Part shown: in pieces, positions 26,742-39,531 of the stretch | Numbering within the stretch: position 1 is the stretch's first letter | How the letters are laid out: each line of letters begins with the position of its first letter | From: Dryas octopetala | Lineage: Eukaryota; Streptophyta; Magnoliopsida; Rosales; Rosaceae | Assembly (NCBI GenBank): GCA_963921425.1 | Contig: OY992833.1 | Coordinates: 24,042,698 to 24,106,697, forward strand | Length of the DNA stretch: 64,000 bases | Reading direction: 5' to 3' | Notes under the pieces: generated by a model | Seen by the model: the letters and a program-made list of their open reading frames with translations, nothing else | Databases searched by the model: none | What the model was told of the DNA's origin: nothing | Made by a program: the position numbers and the translations under genes

Positions 26742-27842
26742 ATGGCTCTCTCAACGCAAAACGGCGAGATAGAAGAGACTACCGACGGCGACGCCGCGTT
26801 TAAGCGATTCGACAACGTTTCGGACTACTCGGACCACTACTACGCCAACCTCAGCAGCAACGGCATAAGCCGAAAGCTCAGCCAGAAGATCAATGAGGAG
26901 TGGAAGCTTCTCTTCGACCACCTCCCGGACTCCATCTACGTGCGCGCGTACGACACGCGCTTCGATCTCCTTCGCGCCGTCATCGTCGGAGTTCCCGGCA
27001 CGCCCTACCACGACGGGCTCTTCTTCTTCGACGTCCAGTTCCCCCCCGACTACCCGACCCGACCGCCCCAGGTCCACTACTGCTCTTACGGGCTGAGGCT
27101 CAACCCGAACCTGTACGCCAACGGGCGGGTCTGCCTGAGCCTGCTCAACACGTGGCCCGGGAAAAAGCGGGAGAAGTGGGACCCGGCCCAGTCCACCGTC
27201 CTCCAGGTCCTGCTCTCGATCCAGGCGCTGGTCCTCAACGAGAAGCCCTACTTCAACGAACCGGGTCACGGTCACGGGATGCTGGGCCGGGCCACGTGGG
27301 AGAGGAAGTCCCAGGCTTACAACGAGGACGTGTTCGTCTTGGCCTGCAAAACGACGCTGTTTGTGCTCCGCAGGCCGCCCGGGAATTTCGAGGCTTTCAC
27401 CGCCGAGCATTTTCGCCAGAGAGCGAGCGTGATTCTGAGGGCGTGCGGCGCGTATGCGAACGGGCGCGTGGGAGTTGGGTACTACAGGGATGGTGGCGAT
27501 GATGAGATTGTTGAGTCGTGGTCGGAGGTTTCGCGGAAATTCAAGGCGTCCATGGAGCTGTTGTACCCGCAACTGTTTGCGGCTTTCAAGAGGAATGGGG
27601 CTTCGTTGGGGAGTTTGGTCGAGCACTTGGAGGTGGTGGAGAAGACTACTACTACTACTACTACGACGCCGTTTAAGGCTCGGGAGGACACGAAAGCTGC
27701 CAATAATTATGAGATTGCCAAGAAAGTCATTGCGAAATTGAAAAAGGTCTTGGGATCGACGAGCCAGAAGAAGGACAAGAAGACTGCCACTGCCACCAAA
27801 ACGCAGTGCTGCATTGGGCTGGCTGAAGCAGCTGATCAATGA
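26742..27842 (+). CDS. Ubiquitin-conjugating enzyme E2, UBC25/26 (PFU) type
   Basis: A single uninterrupted frame of 366 residues. The UBC fold spans roughly residues 45-215. The active-site Cys131 lies in GRVCLSLLNTW. The usual HPN motif is replaced by LNPN (residues 120-123), as in the large UBE2O/PHO2-like E2 group. The long N-terminal Glu/Asp-rich leader and the C-terminal tail with a Thr run (encoded by act repeats near 27645-27670) and a Lys-rich segment are outside the catalytic domain. It would take ubiquitin from E1 and pass it to targets or an E3 in cytosol or nucleus. The gene is strikingly GC-rich (many C/G third positions) within AT-rich DNA and has no intron. Long frames on the opposite strand are by-products of this codon use. 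Confidence 0.93.
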   Translation: MALSTQNGEIEETTDGDAAFKRFDNVSDYSDHYYANLSSNGISRKLSQKINEEWKLLFDHLPDSIYVRAYDTRFDLLRAVIVGVPGTPYHDGLFFFDVQFPPDYPTRPPQVHYCSYGLRLNPNLYANGRVCLSLLNTWPGKKREKWDPAQSTVLQVLLSIQALVLNEKPYFNEPGHGHGMLGRATWERKSQAYNEDVFVLACKTTLFVLRRPPGNFEAFTAEHFRQRASVILRACGAYANGRVGVGYYRDGGDDEIVESWSEVSRKFKASMELLYPQLFAAFKRNGASLGSLVEHLEVVEKTTTTTTTTPFKAREDTKAANNYEIAKKVIAKLKKVLGSTSQKKDKKTATATKTQCCIGLAEAADQ

Positions 27843-28110
27843 GATAGGATGATTTGAGATTTTCGTTTCTTTCTAGGGGTATTTTGGGTAAATAAAAGTA
27901 ACAGGAATTACCCTCTTAGTTTATTAGGATCTGCTTCTTTTGGGGTTTCTGCTGATGGTTACGGTACACGGGGACAGGATGTTACGCTTTAAATTAAATT
28001 AAAGTTAAAAACACTTTTTTTTGGCCAAGAAAGTTAAAAACACTTTAAATGAATGCTTAATGCAAATTGGACATAAAGAAGGCCTTCCACCTACAACCCT
28101 TTGAATGAGT

Positions 28111-28113
<3 letters not shown>

Positions 28114-28179
<66 letters not shown>
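28114..28179. repeat. (CT)33 microsatellite
   Basis: Pure TC/CT run of 66 bp, directly next to the foldback element that starts about 10 bp later. Confidence 0.97.
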
Positions 28180-28186
<7 letters not shown>

Positions 28187-28190
28187 TATA

Positions 28191-28559
28191 GAGTTAATTA
28201 CACTTACATCCCCTGAGGTTTATCGTCTTTTCACATATACTCCTGAAATTTTAAAAATTACACATACACCCTTTAAGGTTTCAAAACTATTACATATAAC
28301 CCTCTACAAGAGAAAAAAATAAATAAACAAAAAAAAAATATTTGGATTGAGGTTGGACCTTACATCTTGAGTAATTTTATTAGACCATTTCACCCCTTAG
28401 CATGTTTTTTTACATAATTTATCATCATTTTCCATCTCATATGGGGGGTTATATGCAACAGTTTTAAAACTTCAGGGGGTGTATGTGTAATTTTTGAAAC
28501 CCCAGGGAGTATATATGAAAAAGTGATAAACCTCAGGGGGTATAAGTGTAATTAATTCA
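28191..28559. mobile_element. Mutator-like foldback MITE
   Basis: Arms of about 120 bp match in inverted orientation (left gagttaattacacttac, right gtgtaattaattca; both contain the cccctgaggtttat motif). A 9-bp direct repeat ttttatata flanks it (28182-28190 and 28560-28568), the size typical of Mutator-like elements. No coding capacity. Confidence 0.75.
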
Positions 28560-28568
28560 TTTTATATA

Positions 28569-29050
28569 TTATTTTCTACACATGCTCATCCAATTTTTTT
28601 AGTAAATAATGGGACAATACTTTCATTTAATTATTTGGTGATCCAAGTAGTATTAAATATTAATACATTAATTGATTGTTAACATAATTTTTTAACCATA
28701 AATGTTAAGTTTAGGCTATATTTGAGAAATGTGATCAATAATGTAAATAATAAAAGAATATATGCTGGAATGTGAAATCCACTTTCATGATAAATACATA
28801 TTAGTATATGCACTATTGGTTTGTCAAATATATTCTCATCCATTCTCATGTTTTGACCAAACTAGAGATCACACTATCTAGGTTGTGTTCTATTAAACCA
28901 AAACATAATCTGATGACACCAAGAGTTTAAACAAAGGGGGAAAAAGATTGCCTTCATGGATCAATTTCTTGATATAAAGAATTGATCTTTCTGTTGCAAG
29001 TTTAGATAATGAGTGGGGAAAAAGAAATGGAACAAAATTTGAGGGAAAGT
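28569..29050. other. Intergenic, 3' flank of the stachyose synthase gene
   Basis: AT-rich. It probably includes the 3' untranslated region of the minus-strand gene ending at 29051. No gene is seen. Confidence 0.4.
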
Positions 29051-32000
29051 TTAGCCAAAAGCTTTGTCCAAGTGCTGCCTCGCTGCTCCCAAGAATGCAA
29101 TAAAGATATGAGATAGCTCCCCACCAATCCATGGCACTGCAAACCTCAGTATTCCATTGGAAGAATGCTCAAACTCCACCTTTTCCCCATTCATAATAAT
29201 ATCCTCAGGCTTCTCACTTGAGTAAGCCAAAAATGTTCCTGAACCCTTAACCTTCATCTTCAAGTTGGACTCTTTGCATCCATAGTCAAGAAACTGAATT
29301 GCCCCTCCACTGTTAAACATGTTCTCAAGGCCAATGGGTGCAAATTTCGCTTTCTCGTTCAGTCTGTGCACTGGGGATATTGTGTATATCTCAAATGAAG
29401 AGGGCTGGAGTGTGATTTTCATTTGATCCTTGGGTGCCACAAGGTAAAGATTGTCGGATTTGTGAAGGTACATTGCATATTGTTCACTGTTTCTGAACAT
29501 ACTTGTGCAGTCTCTCTGCTCCCACTCAACATCAGCAGGAGACACCACCCCAGACATGGACTTGTAGCATTGTGGGTAGGCCTTGCATTTGTGCTCTTTT
29601 GGGTTCCATCCAGCTCCTTGGCAGTTGAACACACCAATTACCCCAACATACTGCATTCAACATTATATTTTAAGTGTCTATCACACTAATTTTAAGACAT
29701 GAATTTTCTCTTACCAGATGTTCGACATGTTATGTTGTTAGATTGAAATTAGACCGGCTATCCAAGAATGATGTTACCTAATCAATGGTTTCATTCAGAC
29801 TGAAATATCTCAATTTTAACAAGCACCTACATTTATGTAGTGAATTTTGCATACCTTGTTTAGGTTCCATAGTTTGAGTAAGGTTTTTCCATCAAAGAGT
29901 GGGTTCTCAAAGAGGCAATCTCTTGTGGGAAGGGCATAATGCTCACATCTGAGTATGGTGCCATCAGGTAATACCAGCTTTCTCAGGAGATCAAAATTAT
30001 GGCTCCCAACTTTGTCACTAACATAGATTGGTCCGCCGCTTATGGCTCTTGATCCGGCATGGAACTCAGCACAGAGGTGATCCGATTGGAACATGTCCCA
30101 ATCAGGCTGTATAAATTGGCCTTGCCAAATGCTGTTGTAACTACAGTGGATCAGGTGGACTCCTTGTAACCAATACACTCCCATTGGATCCCCATTTGGG
30201 TCTTCAAACCAGAAGTCATCACCTGCTCAGAGATCAATGTTCCAACTCAATTATGAACTTGATGATTTGTCACCTTCAATTTCTTAATAGCATTAAGTTG
30301 GTGCTAGGAACTTACCAACTCTAGCCATGGAGATCTGTTTTGTTGCCAGAAAGAAAAAGTCATTGCATTGTTCCATGCTAGCAATCAGCCCACTACCACC
30401 AAAATTTTTCTTCAAGGACTTGGTCAGGCCTTCATAGTAAGTCTTGGCAAGCTGAACTCTGCCACCATGGTCTTCTGCTACATACTCCAGAGTCTGTCAG
30501 AAATCAAAGCAGTGATCAAAAGAGTAATTTGTGAAGGATTGCATGGTGTTGAATGATGATGGTGATGGTGATGGTGAGTAATTAAAACTACAACAAAGTA
30601 ATTAAGAAACAATTACATGGATAACATCCACTTTAACGCCTGTGATCCCAACATCAGCTAGATAAGAGTGCATGGCCTCATAGAGCTCAGCAGCTTGGTT
30701 GGGATTGACAAGCCCAATTCCACCCTCTACAAGCATAACCACTGCCAAATCATACATAGACTTCTTAAGTCCAGCAGCCAACTTTGCTTTAGTCACCTTA
30801 GCATCCAAACCAATTGTCTCAGGCCTGACCCCTCCCCAAGCCCCACACAAAGCATGCCATACATAAACATCCTCCAAACCTGGAAACTTTGCCTTCAAAT
30901 CACTGACTAGTGCCTTCAACCCACCTCTCTCAACCCCCTCTTCTTCTTCTTTCAGGTACTCTATGGTTGACCCCTCTGGTAACTTGGAGCTATCCTCAGT
31001 CCCTAATTCCTTGAGTTCTTTCTTTTCCTTTGCCAACTCTATGAACTTTTGAAACATTTTGTCATGCATTTCTTGATCAAATTTGGGCGCATCAGGTCTC
31101 ATCATAGTGCCTGCTTGGTACTTGGAAAACTTGTGGTTTTCTTTGAACTGGTAAAGCCTGCAGAGCATTTGTGACCCAAGACCAGTGAGATCTTTAGAGT
31201 CCTCAAGTGGGTTTTCATGGTCCATGTTTATGCTTTGCCACCCATCATCTATGATCAAAAATCTTGGGGGAAGCCCATTTTCAACGAAGCTCTTAACCCC
31301 ATGCCATATTCCAACAGGTTCCACAGTCAGATAAAAGGCATCCCAAGTGCACCACCCAAACTTGTCAATGATTTTTGGCAGAGTTTTCTCTTTCAAAAGC
31401 CTAAAAGTCCCCAAATGGACACGAACAGCAGCAAAAGCATCCCTCATAAGATCAAAAGGATTGTCCCCAACATGGAGATAAGCACAAGAAGTAAAGGCCT
31501 TGCCTTTTACTTTTGTGGAGCCACTCTCTACGCATAGAACAACGTCTCTGTCCTCCCCTGGATGAATGGCAGACCGAAAATTGCCTTCTATCAAGGGAAG
31601 GATGAGAGCGTAAGAGTTCAACTCTGGGACTTGTAGAAGGACCAACTGGGTCTCTGGTTGTATATCAGACCCATTTGAACCGACCCACATTGTTGACCAC
31701 CATGTCTTGAACCGGAAAATGCTCAAGAAATTACGATTCACAAGCTTCCCAATAGAGTTCAGAATCGTATCATGGGGTTCTTCTACTGACAAACCAAGAA
31801 AGGCACCGTTCTCTGAGTTTGCATCAATTGATTTTAACATGTAGAGAGGAAGAGACGAGTCGGTATCGGAAGCATGTGGGATTGAAGAGAAAGCAGAGAG
31901 AGTTGCATTGTTAGGGACTTGAGAGAGAAGTGTTATGCCATCCAAAGAGAGATTGCCCTCAAGGGACAGAGAAAATCTAGAGGTAGTGGACATGGGTTGT

Positions 32001-32053
32001 GTGAGAGGGAGAGTGGGAATTAGGGTCTTAGAGGTTATGTTAGGAGGAGCCAT
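29051..32053 (-). CDS. STS: Stachyose synthase-type galactosyltransferase (raffinose-family, GH36)
   Basis: Four minus-strand exons, 32053-30617, 30493-30316, 30222-29855 and 29650-29051, join in frame into 860 residues. The catalytic core includes FGWCTWDAFY, LIIDDGWQSI, VYVWHALCGAWGGVRPE, GVKVDVIHTLEY and SDHLCAEFHAGSRAISGGPIYVSD, all hallmarks of raffinose synthase/Sip1 proteins. The Asp of KVDV is the probable nucleophile. Between DDGWQS and VWHAL there is an extra acidic/Lys-rich segment of roughly 80 residues, and the total length matches stachyose synthases (about 860) rather than raffinose synthases (about 780). It would transfer galactose from galactinol to raffinose in the cytosol. 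Raffinose synthase activity cannot be excluded. There is no signal peptide. A TATA box on the minus strand lies at about 32195-32188. Confidence 0.9.
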
Positions 32054-35030
32054 TAGAATGAATGAACAAAATAAACAGGATTGGTTCCTTGCAATGGAAG
32101 CAAGTGGATTCTAAAAGGCTATATAGCAATGAAGAAGAAAAACTGGTATATGGTTTTTGAGTGAAGAAAAATGAGGCATTGAGAAGTATTATATAGACAA
32201 ACTCAGAGGCTAAGGTTTGACCAGTGTGGGGTCCTAAGGATCAAAGGGGTCAAGTTCTGATACCACGTTTATGATGAGGATTGCAATCACCTTTCGGAAA
32301 ATGTAATATGTACTCATATCCAGTGAAGCAGAAAGTTCTGATTCTACATATAATTAAAGACAATGTGAATCCTAATTAATTGACATTCCATATTCTATGA
32401 TATATACGATATACGATAGATTGATAATATATATAGTCAATCTCATATATCGATCATAATTTATATCTATATGAGGAATATTTTGGTCCATAATACATCC
32501 AAAAAGTCATAAAATTAATTATTACATAGTTTGATATTAATTAAAACGGTTGTTTTATGAAAAATCCCCATATAGTTATGTTATTCTATATTAATCTATT
32601 ATCTATATCCATGTCAATGTTAACACTGACCTTAACTTTCAAGATTTTGACATTTCATAATTAGTCAAGCACTTGTGCATGCAGTTTTGCATATACAGAG
32701 ACCTCTCCATGGTGTTTTTCCTTTTGCTCATTGTAAGAATCTTGAACAGATTCTAAGGAAATACCAAAACTCAATAACCCCTCAATTCTTTTTTTTTTTT
32801 TGGGGTAATAATTCCTTCAAGCAACTGTATATTGATTGGCATGCACGTATTAACATTTTAATGCACTAAACGGAAGAGATAAGGATCAGACCAGACCTAG
32901 AAACAAAGCTGCATTGAATATCCAATTTTATTCTCTCTTCTTTTTTTTCTTTTTCTTTTGCCTTTAGTTCAATGATTTTGTGCAAGGATCAAAGATTGAA
33001 TTGATAGCAGGATGCCAGGATCAAAGATTCTCTCCGAACTGAATCAAACCAATATGGGATTTTTCAACTCTCATATACAACTTAGGATTGGTAGAAGCTT
33101 AATTATTATGTTCTACTACTTTTGATATTATAGGTTAAGTTTGGCCTTGCTGTGCACGAAAAGATTGCTACGAAGAATGTGACAAATTGGGACCATTAAT
33201 CTATATCATGATCAAGAAATTAATCTTTTTTGTCAGCTGTAAATAGGAAATGTCATCTCTATCCTTATTATCTTCCATAATAATTTTAAGATCAATGATA
33301 ATATAGTAATTGCATTGCACCATTATGAACTTAATTAATTATCCACTTTTTTTCTTTTTTTAGGTAACCAAGTTATCCAGTACTTTTATCTTCCGCATCT
33401 ATCATTCTCTCGCTTCCTTTTGTAACATCCGATAGATTTCTAAGTGGGGAATCCCATTTGTATAGTGCGGCAAACATTCATATACTGGCTTGTGTCTTTA
33501 TTATAATTTGTTAAAGAAAATAGAATACATGACATTGTATTCAATGTGTCGTTTGATCTATTTTAATGAAAAAAAAAAGTCAAAAAAAAAAAAATGTAAA
33601 ATAGTGCTCTCTTCATATAAGTGCATGTAGATAAAATTAATCTCACATCAAAGTTTACAATATATAAGAGTACATGTTAGTTTGTGTGGTCTACGTACTA
33701 CTAATACTAATAGCACCGAGATAAAACTCAACGTCGTTTGAATCAATTGATTGATAAAGGGTTAAGTTGAAGATATAGACACGTACACATTCGTAGCAAA
33801 TTAACATCTTTTGTGCAACTTGAGAGCGGGCCTAGTGCATGTCTCAGCTTTTGGTGAATATATAACATGGTAAGCGGTACGGGATGCCATGGTTACCAGA
33901 CCCACCAGGCACCAACCAACAAAACCAGCCACTGGTCCGATATCTCTCCGGCTACAACACCACTGCCCGAGCCATGTCCCAGTAGATTTCGTTTCTGATT
34001 GACACTTTGCTGCCCAAAATGCCACCCAATCGGACCCCATGTTTTCGCATGGCTATGTTGCTGTTGCTGTTGTTGCAACTTGCAAGCCTTAGAATGACCA
34101 AGCACCACTTACTGAGTTTCTGGAGCATTATATTTGGTGGTTTTGCTTGCCATGTGATGTCCCCTAATCTGATAAGTACTGTGACCCCACTTCAAATTTA
34201 CAGCTTCAACATTTCTTTCTTTTTTCTTCTCTAATAATTTAAACAATATACTTGAGTCATGAGAAAGACTTACCTGAAACGCAACTGGTATCCCTCTCTC
34301 TTTTTTTTCTCTCCTTTTCTCTCTTTCTCTTACTACCGTTACACAAGTCTGCCCCTATCACAGGGACATGCAAGTTATTCTCTTGGGTCATTAAATCTGA
34401 GAACCGTCTTGTCCTGAATATCTAGATGAGCATTAGAGATGCTGACATTTGTTATTTCCCTCTTGCTTACCATGTGGTTGTTGACACATGTCAGCATGTC
34501 ATTTATCCACCTAAATATTGAGGACAAGAGGATCCCAAGTATTTCTAGTTGGGAGGAAACCCCACTTGGCAACACCTAGAAGAAAGCTCCACTAGATGGA
34601 TTGTGCCTCTTACCCCCCAAATCAAACGGGTCCACTGCTGGCCCAGTACAAAGCCATGGATGTGATGGGCTTCAATCAACCGCAATGTGTTGGGCCGGAC
34701 GGTACTATATGTCTATAAATGCTGACAATTCTGATACTGTTAACGGAAGAAGCCCGGCAAATGTCACTGAACAAATTAAATACCAATACAAGTTTTTAAG
34801 ATGAAATCAAGTAAAATATACGTTATGGAATTACAATACTTTTTAGGGATTAATGTCTTAATAATAGAGTTAAAAAAATAATATTGTAATCATACATCAC
34901 CTCATTCCCATTTAATCATTCAATAAATTCACTTTCATTACACATTTCATTACACATTCACACTTCTTTTACTTCTATTCTAACACTTATCACATTAGGC
35001 ATGCGATAGGATTACAATAAAGCTTAATTA
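32054..35030. other. Intergenic region of 3 kb
   Basis: It starts with the stachyose synthase promoter on the minus strand (TATA near 32190). The rest is AT-rich. The segment 33800-34110 is less AT-rich and holds one candidate small frame listed separately. Nothing else with gene-like structure was found. Confidence 0.4.
33801..34040 (-). CDS. Candidate small membrane protein, hypothetical
   Basis: A 79-residue minus-strand frame starting with an ATG (34040). It has a single hydrophobic stretch (VAGFVGWCLVGLVTM, residues about 37-51), a Trp-rich N-terminal part and several Cys. Amino-acid use is more protein-like than in other short intergenic frames, and the DNA here is less AT-rich. I recognise no family, and no splice structure or promoter confirms it. 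It could equally be chance. Confidence 0.22.
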   Translation of the reverse strand: MGSDWVAFWAAKCQSETKSTGTWLGQWCCSRRDIGPVAGFVGWCLVGLVTMASRTAYHVIYSPKAETCTRPALKLHKRC

Positions 35031-35286
35031 GGACTTATTTGGGAGTGCTTATGTAGCAAATTTTTGCTCAGTAGAGCTTTCATTATAAGCGCATTTGCTA
35101 AAAATTCATAGATTTTTTTGAAAAAAATTTCAAGTACTTCATGTTAATATACTTGGAAGCACTTGGTAGGTGCTTTATCCGGAAACGCTTTCAAATACTT
35201 TTAGAATCCAAAATCATTTCTTATTTTTTTGTCAAACATAAACAAAAGCGCTTTTAAACCTTCTAAAAGCACTGTTAAACAAGTCT
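35031..35286. mobile_element. Small Harbinger-like MITE
   Basis: The left end ggacttatttgggagtgctt and the reverse complement of the right end agacttgtttaacagtgctt form inverted repeats. Both sides are bordered by TTA (35028-35030 and 35287-35289). Interior motifs such as aaaagcgctttt and tttgggagtgctt are typical of this MITE class. It does not code for protein. Confidence 0.6.
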
Positions 35287-35289
35287 TTA

Positions 35290-36345
35290 CTCTTTTACTA
35301 TTATTTCTTTTTTATAGGGAGGATGATTTCAATTTGGGTTATCTTTAATATTGTGAAGAGAAATACTATCATACTAATAATTAGTTGTTATTTTTCACTA
35401 TTTTATAGTGTAGAGTATATAACTATCAGTCTTGTTCGCTTAAGGAATTTAATAATTAATATGAATTACAAGTGAGCGACGATACATTTAAAGATTGGAG
35501 TTAACGCTATTGTAAAATCAATAATTCATTAAAATAAATCAAACTCTTGAATGTGTGGTTAAGTTCCTTAAGCTAGCTGCACATATATTAATATTAAGGT
35601 ATACAATCCAACTATTTTCAATACTTTTATATTATTTCCTCAAAAATAAAATAAAAAGGTTATAAATATCACACTCCAATTTTGTATGTTTGCACTCATT
35701 CACTTGTTTTAATATTTTGACAATTGAACAAATAAATGAAGAGAAATAAGAAAAAATAATACAAGTGTAGAAAAAAGAAATGTGAAACTCCCTGCCCACA
35801 AAAAAAAAATCTCATGTTATCAAAAAAATAAAATACTCTCAGATTAAGTGGGCTCTTCATGTAAGAGGGTTGAGCAAAAATTAATAAAATAACCAAGTTG
35901 AAAATTATTTTCCCCTCTCAAAAGTTTAGATAAGCGAAACAAAAATCAAAAGCAACTCCAAAGTGAAAAGGGCAAAAAAAGTGTTAACAAGAGTTTTAAA
36001 GTTTCATATTCAAAGAAAAATAAATAAAAATGAAAAAGACAATGAAGGTGACACCCAACAAAAAGCTTCCCCACACCATCTTCTGCCCACAAAGAGAGCC
36101 GAGAACGAGGCCTTCCCTGTTCCTCTACCACCGAACACAACCCCCCCATCACTACTAGCTAACCTACACGCCTCCTATTAACCTACACCCCTTGCTTAAC
36201 CTACGCACCCCCCCCTTCTACTATACCTGCCCCCAAATTCCATTAAAATCTAGGGTTTCCCTCCCAACCTGCTACCCCCAAATTTGGAGTCCTCCTCTCA
36301 GGTCTTTGGGTTTAGGGTTAGGGTTTTTTGAGAGAGAGATGTGGG
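35290..36345. promoter_or_regulatory. Upstream region and 5' UTR of the PP2C gene
   Basis: AT-rich until about 36050, then C-rich (36120-36240), as in transcribed leaders. At 36309-36327 the plus strand reads gtttagggttagggttttt, a double telo-box (AAACCCTAA on the opposite strand), an element known from promoters and leaders of growth-related plant genes. Confidence 0.45.
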
Positions 36346-39282
36346 ATGCTTCATGCATTGATGAATCTGCTCTCTCTGTGTTGGAAGCCATTTGGGCGCG
36401 GCGACGGTGAGGGAGTCAACAATATCGGAATTATCGGCGCAACAAATTTCGGAGGCGGCGGTGGTGGACGAGATGGCAAGGATAGCTTGCTCTGGTTCCG
36501 AGATTTCGGAAGGTACGCGTGGGGCGATTTCTCCATGGCTGTGGTTCAGGCGAACCAAGTGCTCGAGGACCAGAGCCAGGTCGAGTCTGGACCCTTTGGG
36601 ACCTTCGTCGGCGTCTACGATGGCCACGGTGGTCCCGAGGCCGCTCGATACGTCTGCGATAATTTATTCAGACATTTCCAAGGTTCATGATCGCCAACTC
36701 TCCCAATTTTTATCTAAAGCCCTCTTTTTTCTCCTTAGATATATACATTTTTTGGATTTGGTTGGTGTGGTTTCGAATTTGCCACGTTTTGTGTATAATG
36801 TGTGATGTGATTTTACGGATTGAGACTGTTAATCGTGATTTTTGCTGGTTCATTTTTTAGGTGACTTTTCCTTTTGTTTTCTGTGAGCTTTTTATAAAAG
36901 TTGTGATTTTGATTGGTGTTTGAGTTTGGATCACGGAGCATCTTTGCATAAAATGCCTGCCTGTATAATTTTCATAATGGTCTTCGAGCCCAATTGGTGG
37001 CTGGGTGCTTTCTTTAATTTTAATTTTATTTTGGTTGGGTGGTTTTGGGGTTGGGGGTCTTGTTTTTGTTTGACTATTGAAGAATGAGCCGCTCTTATGT
37101 TGGCTATCTTAGGCATTGTGTTTATGCAGCAATATCAGCGGAGACAGTGGGGGTTGTGACGGCTGAGACCATTCAAAATGCTTTTCTCCGAACCGAGGAA
37201 GGGTTTACAGCCCTTGTTTCAGAGTTGTGGAGTACTAGACCCCATGTAGCAACTGTTGGGTCATGCTGTCTGGTTGGATTGATATGTCAGCGGACCCTAT
37301 TTGTGGCCAACCTTGGGGATTCTCGTGTTGTGCTGGGGAAGAAGGTGGGCAACACTGGGGAAGTTGCTGCCATTCAGTTATCCACTGAACACAATGCAAA
37401 TCTTGAGGAGGTTAGGCACGAGCTGAAAGAGTTGCACCCAGATGACCCTCAAATTGTTGTTTTAAAGCATGGAGTCTGGAGAGTAAAAGGCATAATCCAG
37501 GTAATTTTTTAATGTTGTTGTCCATCTGATAACTCATTGACTAAGCTGTGCTGTGTGCATTAATCTATAACTGCTTCAAGTTCTGTATTCTCCTACCTGT
37601 TGTTCTGAAGCCAATATGTGTGGCTATGGGGCAAGGACACTAGTCCTAGCCTCCTTGGTATTGCTTCAGAACTTTTTGAAGCATGTAGTGTTTAGTCTGG
37701 GCATTTCTTTCTTATGCCTGTTATGCATACACAGCGCTGTATTGTATCTCTTGCTTGTGTCGTTCTGCATTCAGCTATAAGAATTTTTTATAACTTCTAA
37801 TTGTGAATCAATACTGGGCTCTTTGATAAGTATTTTGAACTAACATGAAGTAGTATAGTTTATCTTCTAGCTTCTAGCTCTGTATGTAAGGGCTAACTTG
37901 AGACAATGCTGTCACTGAATGATAGTAGCTTTGGTGAATTTCTATATTTACATGAATCAACTAATCATTGTAAGGTCAAATTGAAATCATGGTTAGTGTG
38001 GTTATTTTTAAATGCAACTTCTTTCCCTGTTGTTTAGATGAATTATTGCTGTTTTTATTTTTTTATCTTATTGGTTGCTGGGCTGAAAGGCATGAACTGA
38101 TAAATTTAAAGGTAGTAGTTGACGTGTTTAAGTTCAACATTAAACATAGTCCTGGTATCAAATTTGTGGTAGTGGTTGAAACTATTTGGCGTGTTTTATA
38201 AGATGGTTGTCTATAATGCAATTCTAGAAAATTAGAGGAGTTTAAATATATGAATACTAAACCAATGTTCATTTGAATTGCTTCTTTACAAATTTTCATA
38301 ACCATGTTCATTTTTAAATAGTGCTGTCGAGTGATAACTTCTTGATTGTATTTGATGCAGGTATCTAGATCTATAGGTGACGTATATATGAAACATGCAC
38401 AGTTTAACAGGGAGCCAATTAATCCAAAATTCAGACTTCCTGAACCAATGAACATGCCTATCTTGTCTGCCATTCCAACCATCCTTTCTCATCCTCTTCA
38501 TCCAAATGATTCTTTCCTTATATTTGCATCTGATGGTCTATGGGAACACCTGAGTAATGAAAAAGCTGTTGAGATTGTCCACAAACATCCACATGCAGTA
38601 AGATTCTGTTGTTTTCATTTTGTTTGTGTAATTTAGTAACCCTTATTTGCTTTGGCATTTGTTTCATATTTTCATGCCTGCCTGGTGTAGCCATCAAATG
38701 ACATTAAGATATTATTACATAGTTGAAGTATATGAAATTTGACTGGATACCTGGAAGAAACCTAAATGTTCCATTATTCTTGAAATTATTCTTCTCTATT
38801 CCTCACAGCCACAATGTCTATGATAATTGGAGATTGATGGTGGTTGTGCTTACTTGAGTTTGTGGGATCTAGAACTCGTGCATAGTCTTTTTGATGGCTA
38901 CCTGTCCGAAGGAATAGAGATTTGAGGAATGAGGATAAACGCTTTGCTTTGAGGAACAAAATGGATATGAGATTTGAAACATTGGATATGATGCTTATTT
39001 TATATTTCTATTTCAATGTGATTATTATCCAATTGTGGCCTCTGGTGCTGACTAGTTGTGTTAATGCAGGGAAGTGCCAAAAGGCTTGTTAAGACAGCTC
39101 TCCAAGAAGCTGCCCGAAAACGAGAAATGCGATATTCCGACCTTCGGAAAATTGACAAGAAGGTCCGGCGCCATTTCCATGATGATATAACTGTTATTGT
39201 TTTATTCCTAAACCATGACCTAATATCCAGAGACACAGTGCAAGAACCCCCAGTCTCAATACGAAGTGCGCTTGAACACTGA
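36346..39282 (+). CDS. Protein phosphatase 2C, clade D (PP2C 38/42-like)
   Basis: Four exons, 36346-36682, 37130-37500, 38361-38597 and 39070-39282, join in frame into 385 residues. PP2C motifs appear in order: [14 protein letters not shown] (metal-binding Asp and Gly), [28 protein letters not shown] and [11 protein letters not shown] (metal-binding Asp pair). The enzyme removes phosphate from Ser/Thr using Mn or Mg. Clade D members act at the plasma membrane against H+-ATPase activation and auxin-driven growth; that role is by family. The start ATG gives [15 protein letters not shown], a short hydrophobic leader seen in this clade. Neither the regulatory N-terminus of ABI-type PP2Cs nor other domains are present. 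Introns of 447, 860 and 472 bp show nothing unusual. Confidence 0.93.
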
Positions 39283-39519
39283 TACTTGTGGAACCAAACA
39301 TGTCTATGCTCAGGGGCGGAACATAGGAGGGAGTAAGAGGGGCCATGGCCCCTGCAAACTTTTGAAAAAAAAAAAAAAAAATTCAAATATAAGTTGTAGA
39401 ATATCACTGTGTTGAGCATGTGTCACTTGTAATACATTTTTTCTTCTTTTGTATTCTATTCTTCTCTTCTCATGAACATTATAGTTAAATCAAATGTCAC
39501 CTAACTCAAACTTCACAAT
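39283..39519. other. PP2C 3' flank with a fragment of a repeat
   Basis: At 39312 the sequence caggggcggaacatagg followed by gggccatggcccctgc resembles the end of a hAT-like repeat. It would fall in the 3' untranslated region of the PP2C gene. A partner end was not found. Confidence 0.35.
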
Positions 39520-39531
39520 ATCATTTGGATA

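Noticed and set aside
26751..27839. 362-residue frame on the strand opposite the E2 gene
   Set aside because: Arg/Val-rich shadow caused by GC-rich third positions of the real gene; no domain, start context or splice evidence.
28101..28322. Leu/Ser-repeat frame
   Set aside because: Encoded by the CT microsatellite and the adjacent foldback element.
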